From Pokkaliibacter plantistimulans (lineage in GTDB: Bacteria > Pseudomonadota > Gammaproteobacteria > Pseudomonadales > Balneatricaceae), in the NCBI RefSeq assembly GCF_003194385.1, contig NZ_LAPT01000022.1:45864-109863 (forward strand): a stretch of 64,000 bases of DNA. Direction: 5' to 3'. Positions 8,732 to 17,944 of this stretch are shown here, in pieces. Every line of letters begins with the position of its first letter. Positions within the stretch are counted from its first letter, which is position 1. Position numbers and translations under genes: made by a program. Under the pieces are notes generated by a model. That model did not search any database, was not told where the DNA came from, and worked only from the letters and a program-made list of their open reading frames with translations.

Positions 8732-9032
8732 AGTCATTCCTTGCGATGCAAGCCAACGGCACAGGCCATCGGCAGAGGTGGCTTCGATTCTGCGTTGCAT
8801 GACAGACTGAGTAAAGCCGTCTCAGGGGGCGAAGGTGGTTACGATCTGCTGCATGCCAGTGATGGGCTGTTGAGCAGGGATGTCCCGACTGTCACGACGG
8901 CGTCGCTGACAGGTGCTGGTGATCGACGGGCTATGGTCACCGATAGCGCTGCCAGAAAGTGGCAGCAGGAGGGGGTGGCAGGATAGCAGTGCGTCGTGAC
9001 GGACAACGGCGCACTGCGGGGTGAGCAGATAC
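8732..9032. other. Intergenic region between M50 protease and TetR genes
   Basis: I see no gene. A 7-bp hairpin GCTGCCA/TGGCAGC (8948-8966) and an 8-bp stem GCAGTGCG/CGCACTGC further right could end transcription of the TetR gene, but neither has a U-tract. The M50 promoter must lie here as well. Confidence 0.5.
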
Positions 9033-9677
9033 TTAGTTAATCTGCCACAGACGTTGCAGTGCCGCATGGGCGGTCGGCACGAAGGCCGGCTGCAGGCGTT
9101 CCAGCTCCGGTGAGTTCATACCGCGTGCGCAGTGGGTCGGGTGCGACAGCTGCCACAGGCCGATCAGCAGGGCGTAGGTTTGCAGCAGCATCTGCACCAC
9201 GGCGTTTTCCCGGCGGCCATCGCTGAACACGGGGATCAGCTGTTGTGCGGTACGGTGCAGGTTGTCGGAGATGGAGTGTTTGAAGGCAAACAGGATTTCG
9301 GTGGTGACATTGGGTTCCAGCACGCCGGTGCTGAGGCAAGCCAGCTGCATCAGGCGCGGGTGAGTGGCCAGATGGTCGCAGAGGGCATCGACCACGGCCA
9401 CGGGGGAGCCGGTATCGTTAGCCACTTCACACAGACGTTGGGTCCACTTGCTCAGGGCTTCTTCCAACAGGGCCAGAAAGATCGCTTCCTTAGAGGGGAA
9501 GTAGATATAGATGGTGCCTTTGGCCAGCCCACAGTCATTGCTTATATCGGCAATGGTGGGCAGTACGGTGGGATCCTTGGCGAACAGGCCTTCAGCTGCC
9601 TGCAGGATGCTCTGGCGACGCAGAGCCTTTCCGGCTTTGCTGCGGGCGCGGACATGAATAACGGGTTTATCAGACAT
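9033..9677 (-). CDS. TetR-family transcriptional regulator
   Basis: A protein of 214 residues with the TetR DNA-binding helix-turn-helix near the N-terminus: RRQSILQAAEGLFAKD, then IADISNDCGLAKGTIYIYFPSKEAIF. The C-terminal part is the variable, helical ligand-binding/dimer region. I prefer ATG 9677 to ATG 9683 because AGAAG then sits seven bases upstream. TetR proteins usually repress a neighbouring or divergent gene until a small ligand binds; the nearest candidate is the gene at 10138, but its distance of about 460 bp makes this uncertain. Ligand unknown. Confidence 0.9.
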   Translation of the reverse strand: MSDKPVIHVRARSKAGKALRRQSILQAAEGLFAKDPTVLPTIADISNDCGLAKGTIYIYFPSKEAIFLALLEEALSKWTQRLCEVANDTGSPVAVVDALCDHLATHPRLMQLACLSTGVLEPNVTTEILFAFKHSISDNLHRTAQQLIPVFSDGRRENAVVQMLLQTYALLIGLWQLSHPTHCARGMNSPELERLQPAFVPTAHAALQRLWQIN

Positions 9678-10137
9678 GCTCATTCTTCTGGTACTTAAGG
9701 AGGTGCCTGTCGAGTCCGGCTATCCTTGCCGACCGCTTGGCACTGTTGTCCAATTCTGTGGCCAACTGCGAAAACCGGTTCATTTTCTGGCCTGTTCGGA
9801 AGCCGGCTATTGTGCCTTTTTATTGCCTATAAGGAAACCTGATATATCTGCTCAGCGTTGTTTCAGTCTTGTCATAAAATTTAATCTTGATTGACCGGAA
9901 ATGTAGTCGTGTTCGTTGTCTTTGTGTATTGATGCTTTATTCTGTAGCCGGTGTCAGCGCTGTACCTGCACTAATATGGACTCTGATCTGCTGGGCCATC
10001 GGCATACCGATAGCCACACAGAACACGGTAGAGGCCAAACGGCAGTTTGTCGTACCGACCTCCAGCGAATGAAGTACAACCACTCCCCGGCCTGTCGGCT
10101 GGAGTGTAGATAAGTAGAGCGGGGGAGAAACCAGCTT
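9678..10137. other. Intergenic region between divergent TetR gene and 10138 gene
   Basis: No gene with support on either strand. An imperfect 22-bp dyad at 9994-10015 (GGCCATCGG, CATA, CCGATAGCC, one mismatch) could be an operator. An AT-rich stretch around 9850-9900 may carry promoters. A short CACTCC/GGAGTG hairpin lies just before the 10138 gene. Confidence 0.5.
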
Positions 10138-10527
10138 ATGTCAACGCAGATGGGCCAGGCCCTGGTGGAATGCAGCGTACTGAACCTGTTCGGTGAGCGC
10201 AGCCAGCGGTATGTGCAGGAAGATGTCTTCCAGTTGTGGCAGTTCATGATGTACCACAAGCATGGTTTTCAGGTGGAAAACCCGCAGCCTTGCCGCTGGA
10301 TGCCACTGCTGCCCGGGGGCAACAATGTGCCTTCCGGTCCGCTGGTGAACCGTGTGCAACTGAGCCGCTGGGATGCCGAATTGCAGAAGGTGCAGTTTAT
10401 CGAGCGTTTCGTCAGTGCTGATGACACGGCCAAGGTCAGTGATCTGCTGCGCAAGCATTACAGCCCGGAGCTGCTGGGCGGCTATCCGCTGGAGCTGAAA
10501 ATCGAGCCGGGTTACGTCAGCATCTGA
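10138..10527 (+). CDS. Hypothetical protein, 129 residues
   Basis: Not recognised. ATG 10138 has GGGGGAG ten bases upstream, and a strong intrinsic terminator follows the stop codon, so this is a real single-gene unit. The product is soluble, with no signal peptide or membrane segment, and is rich in Leu, Gln and aromatic residues. It contains a central proline/glycine-rich stretch (PLLPGGNNVPSGPLV). Codon use and GC content match the neighbours, so there is no sign of recent transfer. Confidence 0.75.
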   Translation: MSTQMGQALVECSVLNLFGERSQRYVQEDVFQLWQFMMYHKHGFQVENPQPCRWMPLLPGGNNVPSGPLVNRVQLSRWDAELQKVQFIERFVSADDTAKVSDLLRKHYSPELLGGYPLELKIEPGYVSI

Positions 10528-10584
10528 GCGGCTACGAGCTGAAAAGCCGGTTGCCCTGCTGTGGCAGTGAAAGCCAGAAAATTG

Positions 10585-10620
10585 AAAGCCGGAGTGATGA
10601 GTCATCACTCCGGCTTTTTT
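10585..10620 (+). terminator. Intrinsic terminator after the 10138 gene
   Basis: A perfect 14-bp stem, AGCCGGAGTGATGA against TCATCACTCCGGCT, with a minimal loop, followed directly by a run of T. Confidence 0.92.
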
Positions 10621-10763
10621 CATGATACTTGCCCGCTTGCTGTCGTCTGATCGTTGCCATCTGATCGTTGCAATGACGGGCCGGGCTGTTGCGCGTGGTG
10701 CGCGGAACAGAGTGCTAGACTTCTGCTCCTGACTTCAATGTGCCCTGCCCAAGGACGGTTTCC

Positions 10764-12149
10764 ATGTTCAGCCGCCTGTTTCTTGCCCTTATTCTGCTCG
10801 CCGCCGCTGCTTTGCTGCTGTTCCCGCCGCCGATGCTGGATCTGCTGCAGTCCCGTACGCTGGCCATCGTACTGGTCACCCTGACCCTGTGGGCAAGCAG
10901 CGCCTTGCCGCAATACCTCACCAGTCTGCTGTTCTTTCTCGCCGCCATCCTGCTGCAGGTAGCTACGCCAGCCAGTGTCTTCAGCGGTTTTGCCTCGGCG
11001 GCGTTCTGGCTGATTTTCGCCGGACTGGTGATTGGCATGGCCATTCGTTCTACTGGTCTGGGTGACCGGATGGCGGCCCTGCTCGGGCGGCATCTGGCGC
11101 ACAGTTATACCTGGCTGATCTGTGGCCTGATACTGTGCGGCACCCTGCTGGGGTTTGTTATGCCATCCTCCATGGGGCGAGCCGTGATGATGGTGCCCAT
11201 TGCCATGGCGCTGGCGGAACGATGTGGCTTTGCTCCGGGCTCTCAGGGGCGGATTGGTGTTGCCCTAGCAGTGGCCTTTGGCTGCCACGTGCCGACCTTT
11301 ACCATCCTGCCGTCCAACATTCCCAATATGGTGCTGAGCGGCACGGCTGAGACCATCTATGGCGTGCACATCAGCTATACCGACTACCTGTGGCTGCATT
11401 TCCCGGTGCTGGGCCTGCTCAAGGCGGCGGTGATTGCGGCGCTGATTCTCTGGCGCTATCCGGCGCAGGTGGCCGCGCAGACCTCAGCTGTACCCGCTAC
11501 GGCCAGCCATGATCCGGCATTGCAGCGACGCCTGAGCCTGATCTTGCTGGTGGCGCTGGGCTTCTGGCTGACCGACAGCCTGCATGGCATCAATCCGGCC
11601 TGGGTCGGGCTGGCAGCCGCCTGTCTGCTGCTGATGCCGAAGATCGGCATGGTCAGTGCCGATGAGCTGCAAAAGCAGATGAATATCAGCATGTTGCTGT
11701 TTGTCGCCGGGGTGCTGGCACTGGGGGCGCTGGTTAACAGCTCGGGGCTGGGCTCGGCCATTGCCGGGGCCATGATGGACTGGCTGCCCCTGCAGCCGGG
11801 GGCGGATCTGCAGAACTTCCTGTCCCTGAGCGGGCTGGCGTTTATTACCGGGCTGATAGCGACACTGCCCGGGGTGCCTGCGGTGCTGACACCGATGGCG
11901 GGGGAGCTGGCACAGCACAGTGGCTGGACGGTGCCCATGGTGCTGATGACGCAGGTGGTGGGCTTCTCCACCATCCTCTTTCCCTATCAGTCGGGGCCGC
12001 TGATCGTGGGGATGCAGCTGTGTAAGGAACCGCTGCGTGAGCTGCTGAAGATCACCGTGCCGCTGACGCTGATCAGCCTGCTGGTACTGATGCCTCTGGA
12101 TTATCTGTGGTGGTGGCTGACCGGGCAGTTCAGCGCCCTGAGTGGCTGA
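10764..12149 (+). CDS. DASS/SLC13-type anion symporter
   Basis: ATG 10764 is chosen over the in-frame GTG 10740 because AAGGA lies eight bases upstream. The 461-residue protein is very hydrophobic with about twelve membrane segments and resembles the divalent anion:sodium symporter (SLC13/CitT) superfamily: a conserved P-S-x-G near residue 130 (FVMPSSMGRAVMM) and a second N-terminal-like repeat with LLFVAGVLALGALVNSSGLG. Members carry di- or tricarboxylates or sulfate into the cell; the substrate here cannot be told. It stands alone between terminators. The DctB-like sensor at the left edge may sense related substrates, but there is no direct link. Confidence 0.8.
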   Translation: MFSRLFLALILLAAAALLLFPPPMLDLLQSRTLAIVLVTLTLWASSALPQYLTSLLFFLAAILLQVATPASVFSGFASAAFWLIFAGLVIGMAIRSTGLGDRMAALLGRHLAHSYTWLICGLILCGTLLGFVMPSSMGRAVMMVPIAMALAERCGFAPGSQGRIGVALAVAFGCHVPTFTILPSNIPNMVLSGTAETIYGVHISYTDYLWLHFPVLGLLKAAVIAALILWRYPAQVAAQTSAVPATASHDPALQRRLSLILLVALGFWLTDSLHGINPAWVGLAAACLLLMPKIGMVSADELQKQMNISMLLFVAGVLALGALVNSSGLGSAIAGAMMDWLPLQPGADLQNFLSLSGLAFITGLIATLPGVPAVLTPMAGELAQHSGWTVPMVLMTQVVGFSTILFPYQSGPLIVGMQLCKEPLRELLKITVPLTLISLLVLMPLDYLWWWLTGQFSALSG

Positions 12150-12157
12150 GGGAGAGC

Positions 12158-12184
12158 ACAGGAGCGCCACAATGGCGCCCCTGT
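12158..12184. terminator. Stem-loop between convergent transporter and mtnK
   Basis: ACAGGAGCGCC and GGCGCCCCTGT form an 11-bp stem with one mismatch and a five-base loop, placed between the two convergent stop codons. No long U-tract. Confidence 0.65.
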
Positions 12185-12190
12185 TGCTGG

Positions 12191-13402
12191 TCAATACCTG
12201 ACCTTATCGACCAGCATGGCCAGCACATCGGCCATGTTGTCCAGCTCGTGGCGCTGAAGCACCAGCGCTTCGCCCAGTATCAGTGCCTGCTCGGCGGCCT
12301 GCAGGCGCCGCTGCTCATCAGCAATGCTGTCCAGATCCTTGACGTGTGCCAGACCCACTGTACGGCGGATCAGTTCACAACCGGCATACCCCAGGGTGTC
12401 CTGCCAGATGCCGCGCAGCAGGCGTGACTGCCAGCGCAAGGTATTGAGGCTGGGGTCACGGGTCGACTGGCTGAGATGCTCGCTGAAACGCTCCGCAAAG
12501 CCGCTCCACAGCTGATCAATGCTTTCCAGCAACCCGCTGCGATAGGCATTGCGCTGATCCTCGGCTGCCATCAACCCCCACTGTCCGCAGAAATTGAGCA
12601 GCAGGTTGCCGATGAAGGAGCCAATGTCGAAGCCCATTGGGCCGTAGTAGGCAAACTCGGCATCAATCACCTTGGTGCTGTCCTGACGCACAAAGATGGA
12701 ACCGGCATGGACGTCACCGTGCAGCAGTGCCTGCGCTTCGGTGAGGAAGCGGAATTTCAGCTCAGCCACTTCCGCCTTCAGCGCCTCGTTGTGCCAGAGC
12801 GCTGCCGCCCGTGTTTCAAAGCCGGGGTAGACATTGTTGCGTTCGTGGTCGCAGTAGGGGTCAAGAAAGAACAGGTCTTCGGTGATTTTGCACAGCTCCG
12901 GGTTGATGAACTGCGCCACCCGCGCCTTTTTCTGCTGCTGATCCAGATACAGATCAGAAGTGAAGAACAGGGTGTCGGCCAGAAAGCGGGCCATATCCTC
13001 GATCAGTCGGGGGAAGTGTTCACCGGCAACCATGGCCTGACGCAGGATTACGTGATCGGACAGGTCTTCCATGATGGTCACCGCCATCCCGGCATCATAG
13101 TGATAGATGGTCGGCACCAGCGCAGGGCACAGCTCACTCTCGATCAGCATGGCTTCGGCCTCGATGCGGGCGCGGTCCAGCGTCAGTGGCCAGGATTCGC
13201 CGACGCAGCGGGCGTAGGGGAGGGCCTGCTTGACGATGGCACTGGTGCCACTGGGGTGGCTGACCTTGAACACCAGATTCAGGTTGCCATCACCAATTTC
13301 ACTGCAGCTCAGGGTAGCCGGGTCGAGGCCTTCAAACAGGGAGGTATGCGCCACGGCATAGGCCAGGGCATCCTGGGGCTGAAAGGTCTTATACACTGCC
13401 AT
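12191..13402 (-). CDS. mtnK: 5-methylthioribose kinase (MtnK)
   Basis: The 403-residue protein matches MtnK in length and sequence. It phosphorylates 5-methylthioribose to 5-methylthioribose-1-phosphate with ATP in the methionine salvage pathway. It has the aminoglycoside-kinase-like fold: the IGDGNLNLVFKV nucleotide loop (about 37-48), ALLHGDVHAGSIF with the catalytic Asp, and VIDAEFAYYGPMGFDIG as the metal-binding motif. The start has AAGG upstream. mtnA, which acts on its product, is transcribed divergently about 260 bp away. The later salvage genes (mtnB, C, D, E) are not in this window. Confidence 0.95.
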   Translation of the reverse strand: MAVYKTFQPQDALAYAVAHTSLFEGLDPATLSCSEIGDGNLNLVFKVSHPSGTSAIVKQALPYARCVGESWPLTLDRARIEAEAMLIESELCPALVPTIYHYDAGMAVTIMEDLSDHVILRQAMVAGEHFPRLIEDMARFLADTLFFTSDLYLDQQQKKARVAQFINPELCKITEDLFFLDPYCDHERNNVYPGFETRAAALWHNEALKAEVAELKFRFLTEAQALLHGDVHAGSIFVRQDSTKVIDAEFAYYGPMGFDIGSFIGNLLLNFCGQWGLMAAEDQRNAYRSGLLESIDQLWSGFAERFSEHLSQSTRDPSLNTLRWQSRLLRGIWQDTLGYAGCELIRRTVGLAHVKDLDSIADEQRRLQAAEQALILGEALVLQRHELDNMADVLAMLVDKVRY

Positions 13403-13555
13403 GGTATTGCCTTTTCGTTATGTCATTGTCGGTTTTTGGTTATAAGCGCCAGGGCTTCTTAGAAGATATGCGCCATGCAAAGCGAAGAAAGAGCTTACCC
13501 TCTGCAATGGATGTTGGCGACTGATTAACGTTCATTTGTTTATCCAAGGTCGACA

Positions 13556-13584
13556 TTGGGCAGCGTGCGGGCTTCTGCTATGGT
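13556..13584 (+). promoter_or_regulatory. Candidate mtnA promoter
   Basis: TTGGGC (13556-13561), a 17-bp spacer and TATGGT (13579-13584) lie about 80 bp before mtnA. The match to sigma-70 consensus is moderate. I see no SAM riboswitch in the mtnK-mtnA gap. Confidence 0.45.
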
Positions 13585-13665
13585 TAATCCCCTACCGTCC
13601 GTGCGCCCATGGTGCCTCACCTGGGCATGCCGACTTCTTCAGGACGATGACGAGGACATGTGCCT

Positions 13666-14694
13666 ATGAAAGATTTGCTGGCTACCAGCGTGAAGTATGA
13701 GCAGGGTCGCTTGTGGGTACTCGACCAGCACGCCTTGCCTCATCAGGAAAACTGGCTGCCGTGTGATTCGGTGGATGCCATGGTGGCGATGATCAAAGCC
13801 CTGCAGATTCGTGGTGCACCGCTGATCGGTGTCGGTGCCAGTCTGCTGCTGGCCCATCTGGCCGAGCAGGGCGCAGACCGCGAGCAGCTCGAGCAGGGCG
13901 CGCTGACACTGCGTGCAGCCCGGCCAACGGCAGTGAATCTGATGCACTGCATGGACCGTATGCTGACCTCATTGAAACAGAACGACCGCGTGGCGCTGGT
14001 GCGCACGGCCGAAGCCATCTTCGAGGAAGATATCAAACTCTGTAACCGCATCGCCGAGAACGGTGCGGCGCTATTTGGCTCAGGGCAGCGCCTGCTGACC
14101 CATTGCAACACCGGCCGGCTGGCGACCGCCGGTGCCGGTACGGCACTGGGCGTCATTTACAAGCTGGCGGAGCAGGGCAAGGCACCTCATGTCTGGGTGG
14201 ATGAAACCCGTCCGCTGCTGCAGGGCGGCCGCCTGACGACCTGGGAGCTGGCCAAATACGGCATCAGCCACACCCTGCAGTGTGACAACATGGCGGGTAT
14301 TCTGCTGCGCGATGGCAAGGTCGATGCGGTGCTGGTCGGTGCCGATCGCATCGCCCGCAACGGTGATTTCGCCAACAAGGTCGGCACCTACAGTCTGGCG
14401 GTGCTGGCACACTTCCATAAGGTGCCTTTCTACGTGGTAGCACCCTACACCACGGTGGATGTGGATTGTGCCGATGGCACGCAGATTCCGATTGAGCAGC
14501 GTGATGGTGCCGAAGTGCAGGGCGTCAGCGGCAGCTTCGGCAGCGTGGAATGGGCACCGGCAGACACCGAGGTGTTCAATCCGGCGTTTGACGTCACACC
14601 GGCTGCACTGGTGACCGGCTGGATTCTCGATACCGGCATCTACAGCCAGGACGAGATTCGCAATGGCGCCTTGCTGGCACTGGAAGCGGCCTGA
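13666..14694 (+). CDS. mtnA: 5-methylthioribose-1-phosphate isomerase (MtnA)
   Basis: A 342-residue protein that converts 5-methylthioribose-1-phosphate to 5-methylthioribulose-1-phosphate in methionine salvage. The eIF2B-like fold is clear: QIRGAPLIGVGAS (47-59), the catalytic Cys147 in LLTHCNTGRLATAG, and the catalytic Asp227 in VLVGADRIARNGD. ATG 13666 is chosen because GAGGA lies nine bases upstream; GTG 13660 would be too close to it. It is divergent from mtnK, so one control region may serve both. Confidence 0.95.
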   Translation: MKDLLATSVKYEQGRLWVLDQHALPHQENWLPCDSVDAMVAMIKALQIRGAPLIGVGASLLLAHLAEQGADREQLEQGALTLRAARPTAVNLMHCMDRMLTSLKQNDRVALVRTAEAIFEEDIKLCNRIAENGAALFGSGQRLLTHCNTGRLATAGAGTALGVIYKLAEQGKAPHVWVDETRPLLQGGRLTTWELAKYGISHTLQCDNMAGILLRDGKVDAVLVGADRIARNGDFANKVGTYSLAVLAHFHKVPFYVVAPYTTVDVDCADGTQIPIEQRDGAEVQGVSGSFGSVEWAPADTEVFNPAFDVTPAALVTGWILDTGIYSQDEIRNGALLALEAA

Positions 14695-14731
14695 TAGCGC
14701 ACAGTCAGTCTGAGAACATAGACCCGTCTGG

Positions 14732-14780
14732 AGCCACGGTGTGCCCCTATCCTTTGTGGATAGAAGGCCGACCGTGGCTT
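14732..14780 (+). terminator. Large two-part stem-loop after mtnA
   Basis: An outer 9-bp stem AGCCACGGT/ACCGTGGCT encloses an inner 6-bp stem CTATCC/GGATAG. It follows mtnA by about 40 bases and may act as terminator or mRNA end, although the downstream T content is low. Confidence 0.5.
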
Positions 14781-14862
14781 GTCGTCTCTGGCCCATTATG
14801 GAACTGCCAGCCCTTCATCCCTATAAAGCAGCTATGAACCTGACATGACCGGAGCGCCATGG

Positions 14863-15597
14863 ATGCGACGTTACCTGCTTTATCCCCTGTTATTTCTGCT
14901 GTTGTTGCTGGCAGGACCGGCAGCCCTGCTGCTCAGTGGCCAGATTGATCTGCAGACCTCCTGGAGCAACGCGGACCGCAGCTCGGCGCAGCTGGCGCCC
15001 GATCCTGCCCGCACACCGGAAGCGGTGGTGCAGGTCTACGCTGCCCGTGCCTATAACTGGCGTGGTGCCTTTGCGGTGCACAGCTGGATTGCCACCAAGG
15101 CGGCGAATGCCAGCCAGTATCGGGTAAGACAGGTCACCGGCTGGCGGCGGCCGACGGTGATTGACCGCTATGATGTGCCCGACCGTGCCTGGTTTGGCAG
15201 TCAGGCGCAGTTGCTGGGCGAGCTGCGCGGTGAGGCCGCAGCCCGTGCCATCACCGAGATCGACCGGTTACTGCCAGGCTACCCCTATGCTGATGAGTAC
15301 CGCGCCTGGCCGGGGCCTAATTCCAATACCTTTGTGGCCTGGCTGTTGCGGCGGGTGCCCGAGTTGCAGGTGGCGTTACCCTCCAATGCGCTGGGCAAAG
15401 ACTATCTGGGCCCGCAGCTGCTGGCAGCGACACCCAGTAAAAGTGGCTATCAGCTGTCTCTGGGCGGACTGTTCGGCGCCACGCTGGCCGCGCAGGAAGG
15501 GCTGGAGCTGAATGTGCTGGGACTGGTGGTCGGGTTCGACTGGCAGCAGCGGGCGATCAAGCTGCCGGGAATGGGTGAGGTACGCCTGCTGCAGTGA
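14863..15597 (+). CDS. DUF3750 family protein, membrane-anchored or exported
   Basis: I place the start at ATG 14863 because GGAG lies eight bases upstream; ATG 14845 has no such motif. The 244-residue product begins with RR and a long hydrophobic segment (signal peptide or anchor, about 4-27). The remainder fits DUF3750: RAYNWRGAFAVHSWIATK, then RVRQVTGWRRPTV, VPDRAWFG, and the highly conserved WPGPNSNTFVAWLLR. The conserved Asn-Ser-Asn stretch after a Gly-Pro suggests a catalytic or binding site, but no activity is known to me. It stands alone, between hairpins. Confidence 0.85.
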   Translation: MRRYLLYPLLFLLLLLAGPAALLLSGQIDLQTSWSNADRSSAQLAPDPARTPEAVVQVYAARAYNWRGAFAVHSWIATKAANASQYRVRQVTGWRRPTVIDRYDVPDRAWFGSQAQLLGELRGEAAARAITEIDRLLPGYPYADEYRAWPGPNSNTFVAWLLRRVPELQVALPSNALGKDYLGPQLLAATPSKSGYQLSLGGLFGATLAAQEGLELNVLGLVVGFDWQQRAIKLPGMGEVRLLQ

Positions 15598-15615
15598 CCA
15601 TTTTTGTGCCAGCTT

Positions 15616-15638
15616 TGCCATCGCCATTGACGATGGCA
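15616..15638 (+). terminator. Stem-loop after the DUF3750 gene
   Basis: TGCCATCG and CGATGGCA form a perfect 8-bp stem with a seven-base loop 18 bases after the stop codon. No U-tract, so it may be a weak or Rho-dependent end. Confidence 0.5.
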
Positions 15639-15872
15639 GCCTCGCCAATCACTGTTTTGCACACCCTGCATCCCATTGCATGATGTTTCGGCCCGCCTTC
15701 AAGAGTTATCGAGCAGCACTCTTTTCTTGGACCGCGGGCTCTTGCCCTGTTTCCATGAGATCGGGCTGACGTCATCGTCCAGGCAGATGGACGGTACGGC
15801 AGAGGAAATGTGGGCAGGAAACCTCCCTCCGACTCAATTACTCCAATCAATAACAATAATGTGGAGACACCC

Positions 15873-16904
15873 ATGAAGGCATTCGCATACGCCGCCGGTT
15901 CTATCGGCCTGGCCTGCGCTCTGATTTTCGGCGCTCCCGCCCAGGCAGAATCCAATCTGGAACAAACCAAAGTCAGCATCGCCGTCGGCGGTAAGACCCT
16001 GTTTTATTACCTGCCACTCACCATTGCCGAGCAGAAAGGCTTCTTCAAAGAAGAGGGGCTGGAGGTGGAAATCAGTGATCTGAGCGGTGGCTCCAAAGCT
16101 CTGCAGGCGCTGGTCGGTGGTAGTGCCGATGTGGTGTCAGGCTCCTATGAACACACCATCAGCATGCAGGCCAAGGGCCAGGACATCGTTGCCTTCGTTG
16201 TGGAAGGAAATGCCCCGGGTATCGTGCTGGGGGTTGCCAAGAACAAGGCCGACAAGATTACCTCCGCCAAGGATCTCAAGGGGCTGAACATCGGCGTGAC
16301 GGCGCCCGGCTCCTCGACGCATATGTACGTCAAGACCCTGCTGGTGAAGGCTGGCCTCAGCCCGGATGATATTTCCGCCATCGGCGTAGGTGCTGGTGCC
16401 GGTGCGGTGGCGGCGCTGGAACACGGGGAAGTGGATGCAGTGGCCAACCTTGACCCGGTGATTGCCAAGCTCGAAGCCGATGATGCCATCAAGGTGATGT
16501 ATGACACCCGCACCAAGGCCGGTGTCGACGAAGTTTATGGGGGTGACTACCACGCCGCGGTGCTCTACACCAAGGCCAGCTATCTGCACGATAACCCCCA
16601 CACCTCACAGGCACTGGCCAACGCCATTGTCCATGCGCTGAAGTGGATGGCATCCGCCACGCCCGAAGAGATCGTCAATACCGTGCCTGAAGCCTATTAC
16701 GGTGGCGACAAGGCGCTCTATACCGCGGCATTGAAAGCCAACCTCGGCAGCTACAGTAAGACGGGTGAGTTCTCCAAAGAGGCCACCGAACACGTGCTGG
16801 CGGTGCTCAAGGCATTCGATGAGAAGGTGCAGAAAGCCACCATCGATCTGAGCAAGACCTACGACGACCAGTTCGCCAAAGCCGCCCAGTCGGCCGTCAA
16901 GTAA
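15873..16904 (+). CDS. NitT/TauT-type ABC transporter substrate-binding protein
   Basis: A 343-residue protein starting at ATG 15873 (GGAG six bases upstream) with a classical signal peptide ending at about AQA-ES (residue 25). It belongs to the NMT1/SsuA-like periplasmic binding proteins: FYYLPLTIAEQKGFFKEEGL, then DLSGGSKALQALVGGSADV, then DLKGLNIGVTAPGSSTHMYV. Such proteins deliver sulfonates, nitrate, pyrimidines or aromatic and aliphatic acids. The ATPase, permease, CoA-transferase and lyase genes follow in the same direction, so the ligand is probably a carboxylic acid that is then activated with CoA. That substrate class is inference from context. Confidence 0.9.
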   Translation: MKAFAYAAGSIGLACALIFGAPAQAESNLEQTKVSIAVGGKTLFYYLPLTIAEQKGFFKEEGLEVEISDLSGGSKALQALVGGSADVVSGSYEHTISMQAKGQDIVAFVVEGNAPGIVLGVAKNKADKITSAKDLKGLNIGVTAPGSSTHMYVKTLLVKAGLSPDDISAIGVGAGAGAVAALEHGEVDAVANLDPVIAKLEADDAIKVMYDTRTKAGVDEVYGGDYHAAVLYTKASYLHDNPHTSQALANAIVHALKWMASATPEEIVNTVPEAYYGGDKALYTAALKANLGSYSKTGEFSKEATEHVLAVLKAFDEKVQKATIDLSKTYDDQFAKAAQSAVK

Positions 16905-17014
16905 TCTCTGCGCGCACCCCATGAAAGGTGGGGTGCCTGCTTCCTGAGTTTCGTTGTGAGTGCAGAACCCGCCATACCGTCATAGCGCTGGTGCCGTTCT
17001 GCCAGGAGCCTGAC

Positions 17015-17869
17015 ATGCCTGCAGTTGTCAAAGATCATCTGAGTCTGGTGCGTAGCCAGCAGGGCGCCGCCAGCAGTGCGGTGTCGCTGAAAAGCATCAC
17101 CTGTTCCTTCAGTACGCCCAAGGGCGGCACCTATACCGCGGTCAAGGACATCTGTCTGGATGTCGGCGAGGCCGAGTTTGTCTCGGTAGTGGGGCCGACC
17201 GGCTGCGGCAAATCGACCATTCTGAACAGTATTGCCGGTCTGCTGCAGCCTACCTCGGGCACGGTGGAAGTGTTCGGCAAACCCCTGCAGGGCATCAACC
17301 GTGATGCCGGCTATATGTTTCAGGCCGATGCGCTGATGCCATGGCGCACCGCCTATGACAACGTCGTCGCCGGGCTGCAGTTCCGTGGTACTGAGCCGGA
17401 GGAAATGAAGCATCTGGGCCACCAGTGGCTGGACCGGGTGGGGCTGGGACGCTTTGCCGACCGCTATCCGCATCAGATGTCCGGCGGTATGCGCAAACGG
17501 GTGGCGATGGCGCAGATGCTGATCCTCAACCCGAAGATCATTCTGATGGATGAACCGTTTTCAGCGCTCGACGTACAGACCCGTCAGCTGATGGAAAACG
17601 AACTGCTGGCACTGTGGTCAGCCAATCGCCGCTCGGCGGTGTTTATCACCCATGATCTGGAAGAAGCCATTGCCATGTCTGACCGGGTGGTGGTGCTGTC
17701 TGCCGGGCCTGCCTCGCACATCATGGCGGAGTTTGAAATTACCCTCAGTCGCCCCCGTGATGTGGCGGAAATCCGCATGACGCCGGAGTTTCTCGATCTG
17801 CATCATCAGATCTGGGCCACCATGCGTGATGAGGTAATGAAGGGGTATCAGCAGAGTCAGCAGGGCTGA
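17015..17869 (+). CDS. NitT/TauT-type ABC transporter ATP-binding protein
   Basis: ATG 17015 has CAGGAG six bases upstream. The 284-residue product has all ABC ATPase motifs: Walker A GPTGCGKST, the Q-loop around GYMFQADALMPWRT, the signature MSGGMRKRVAMAQ (the usual final Q/R region as RKR), Walker B IILMDEPFSALD and the switch histidine in FITHDLEEA. It closely resembles SsuB/TauB/NrtD-type subunits and drives the permease encoded just downstream. The N-terminal 35 residues before the ATPase core are longer than usual. Confidence 0.95.
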   Translation: MPAVVKDHLSLVRSQQGAASSAVSLKSITCSFSTPKGGTYTAVKDICLDVGEAEFVSVVGPTGCGKSTILNSIAGLLQPTSGTVEVFGKPLQGINRDAGYMFQADALMPWRTAYDNVVAGLQFRGTEPEEMKHLGHQWLDRVGLGRFADRYPHQMSGGMRKRVAMAQMLILNPKIILMDEPFSALDVQTRQLMENELLALWSANRRSAVFITHDLEEAIAMSDRVVVLSAGPASHIMAEFEITLSRPRDVAEIRMTPEFLDLHHQIWATMRDEVMKGYQQSQQG

Positions 17870-17944
17870 CCGGTTGCCGCAATTAACGTACCGGGGCCGC
17901 GCGCTGCGTCGGCTGTCGGGCATGAGGTTTTGAGGAGCACAACG

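Noticed and set aside
8801..9067. A small gene between the M50 protease and TetR genes
   Set aside because: The open frames there overlap the TetR end or lack a ribosome-binding site and any conserved look.
12476..13462. A 328-codon open frame on the plus strand
   Set aside because: Antisense to mtnK, with no family resemblance and no ribosome-binding site.
13403..13665. A SAM-sensing riboswitch between mtnK and mtnA
   Set aside because: Methionine-salvage genes sometimes have one, but I see no conserved stems or junctions of any SAM riboswitch class.
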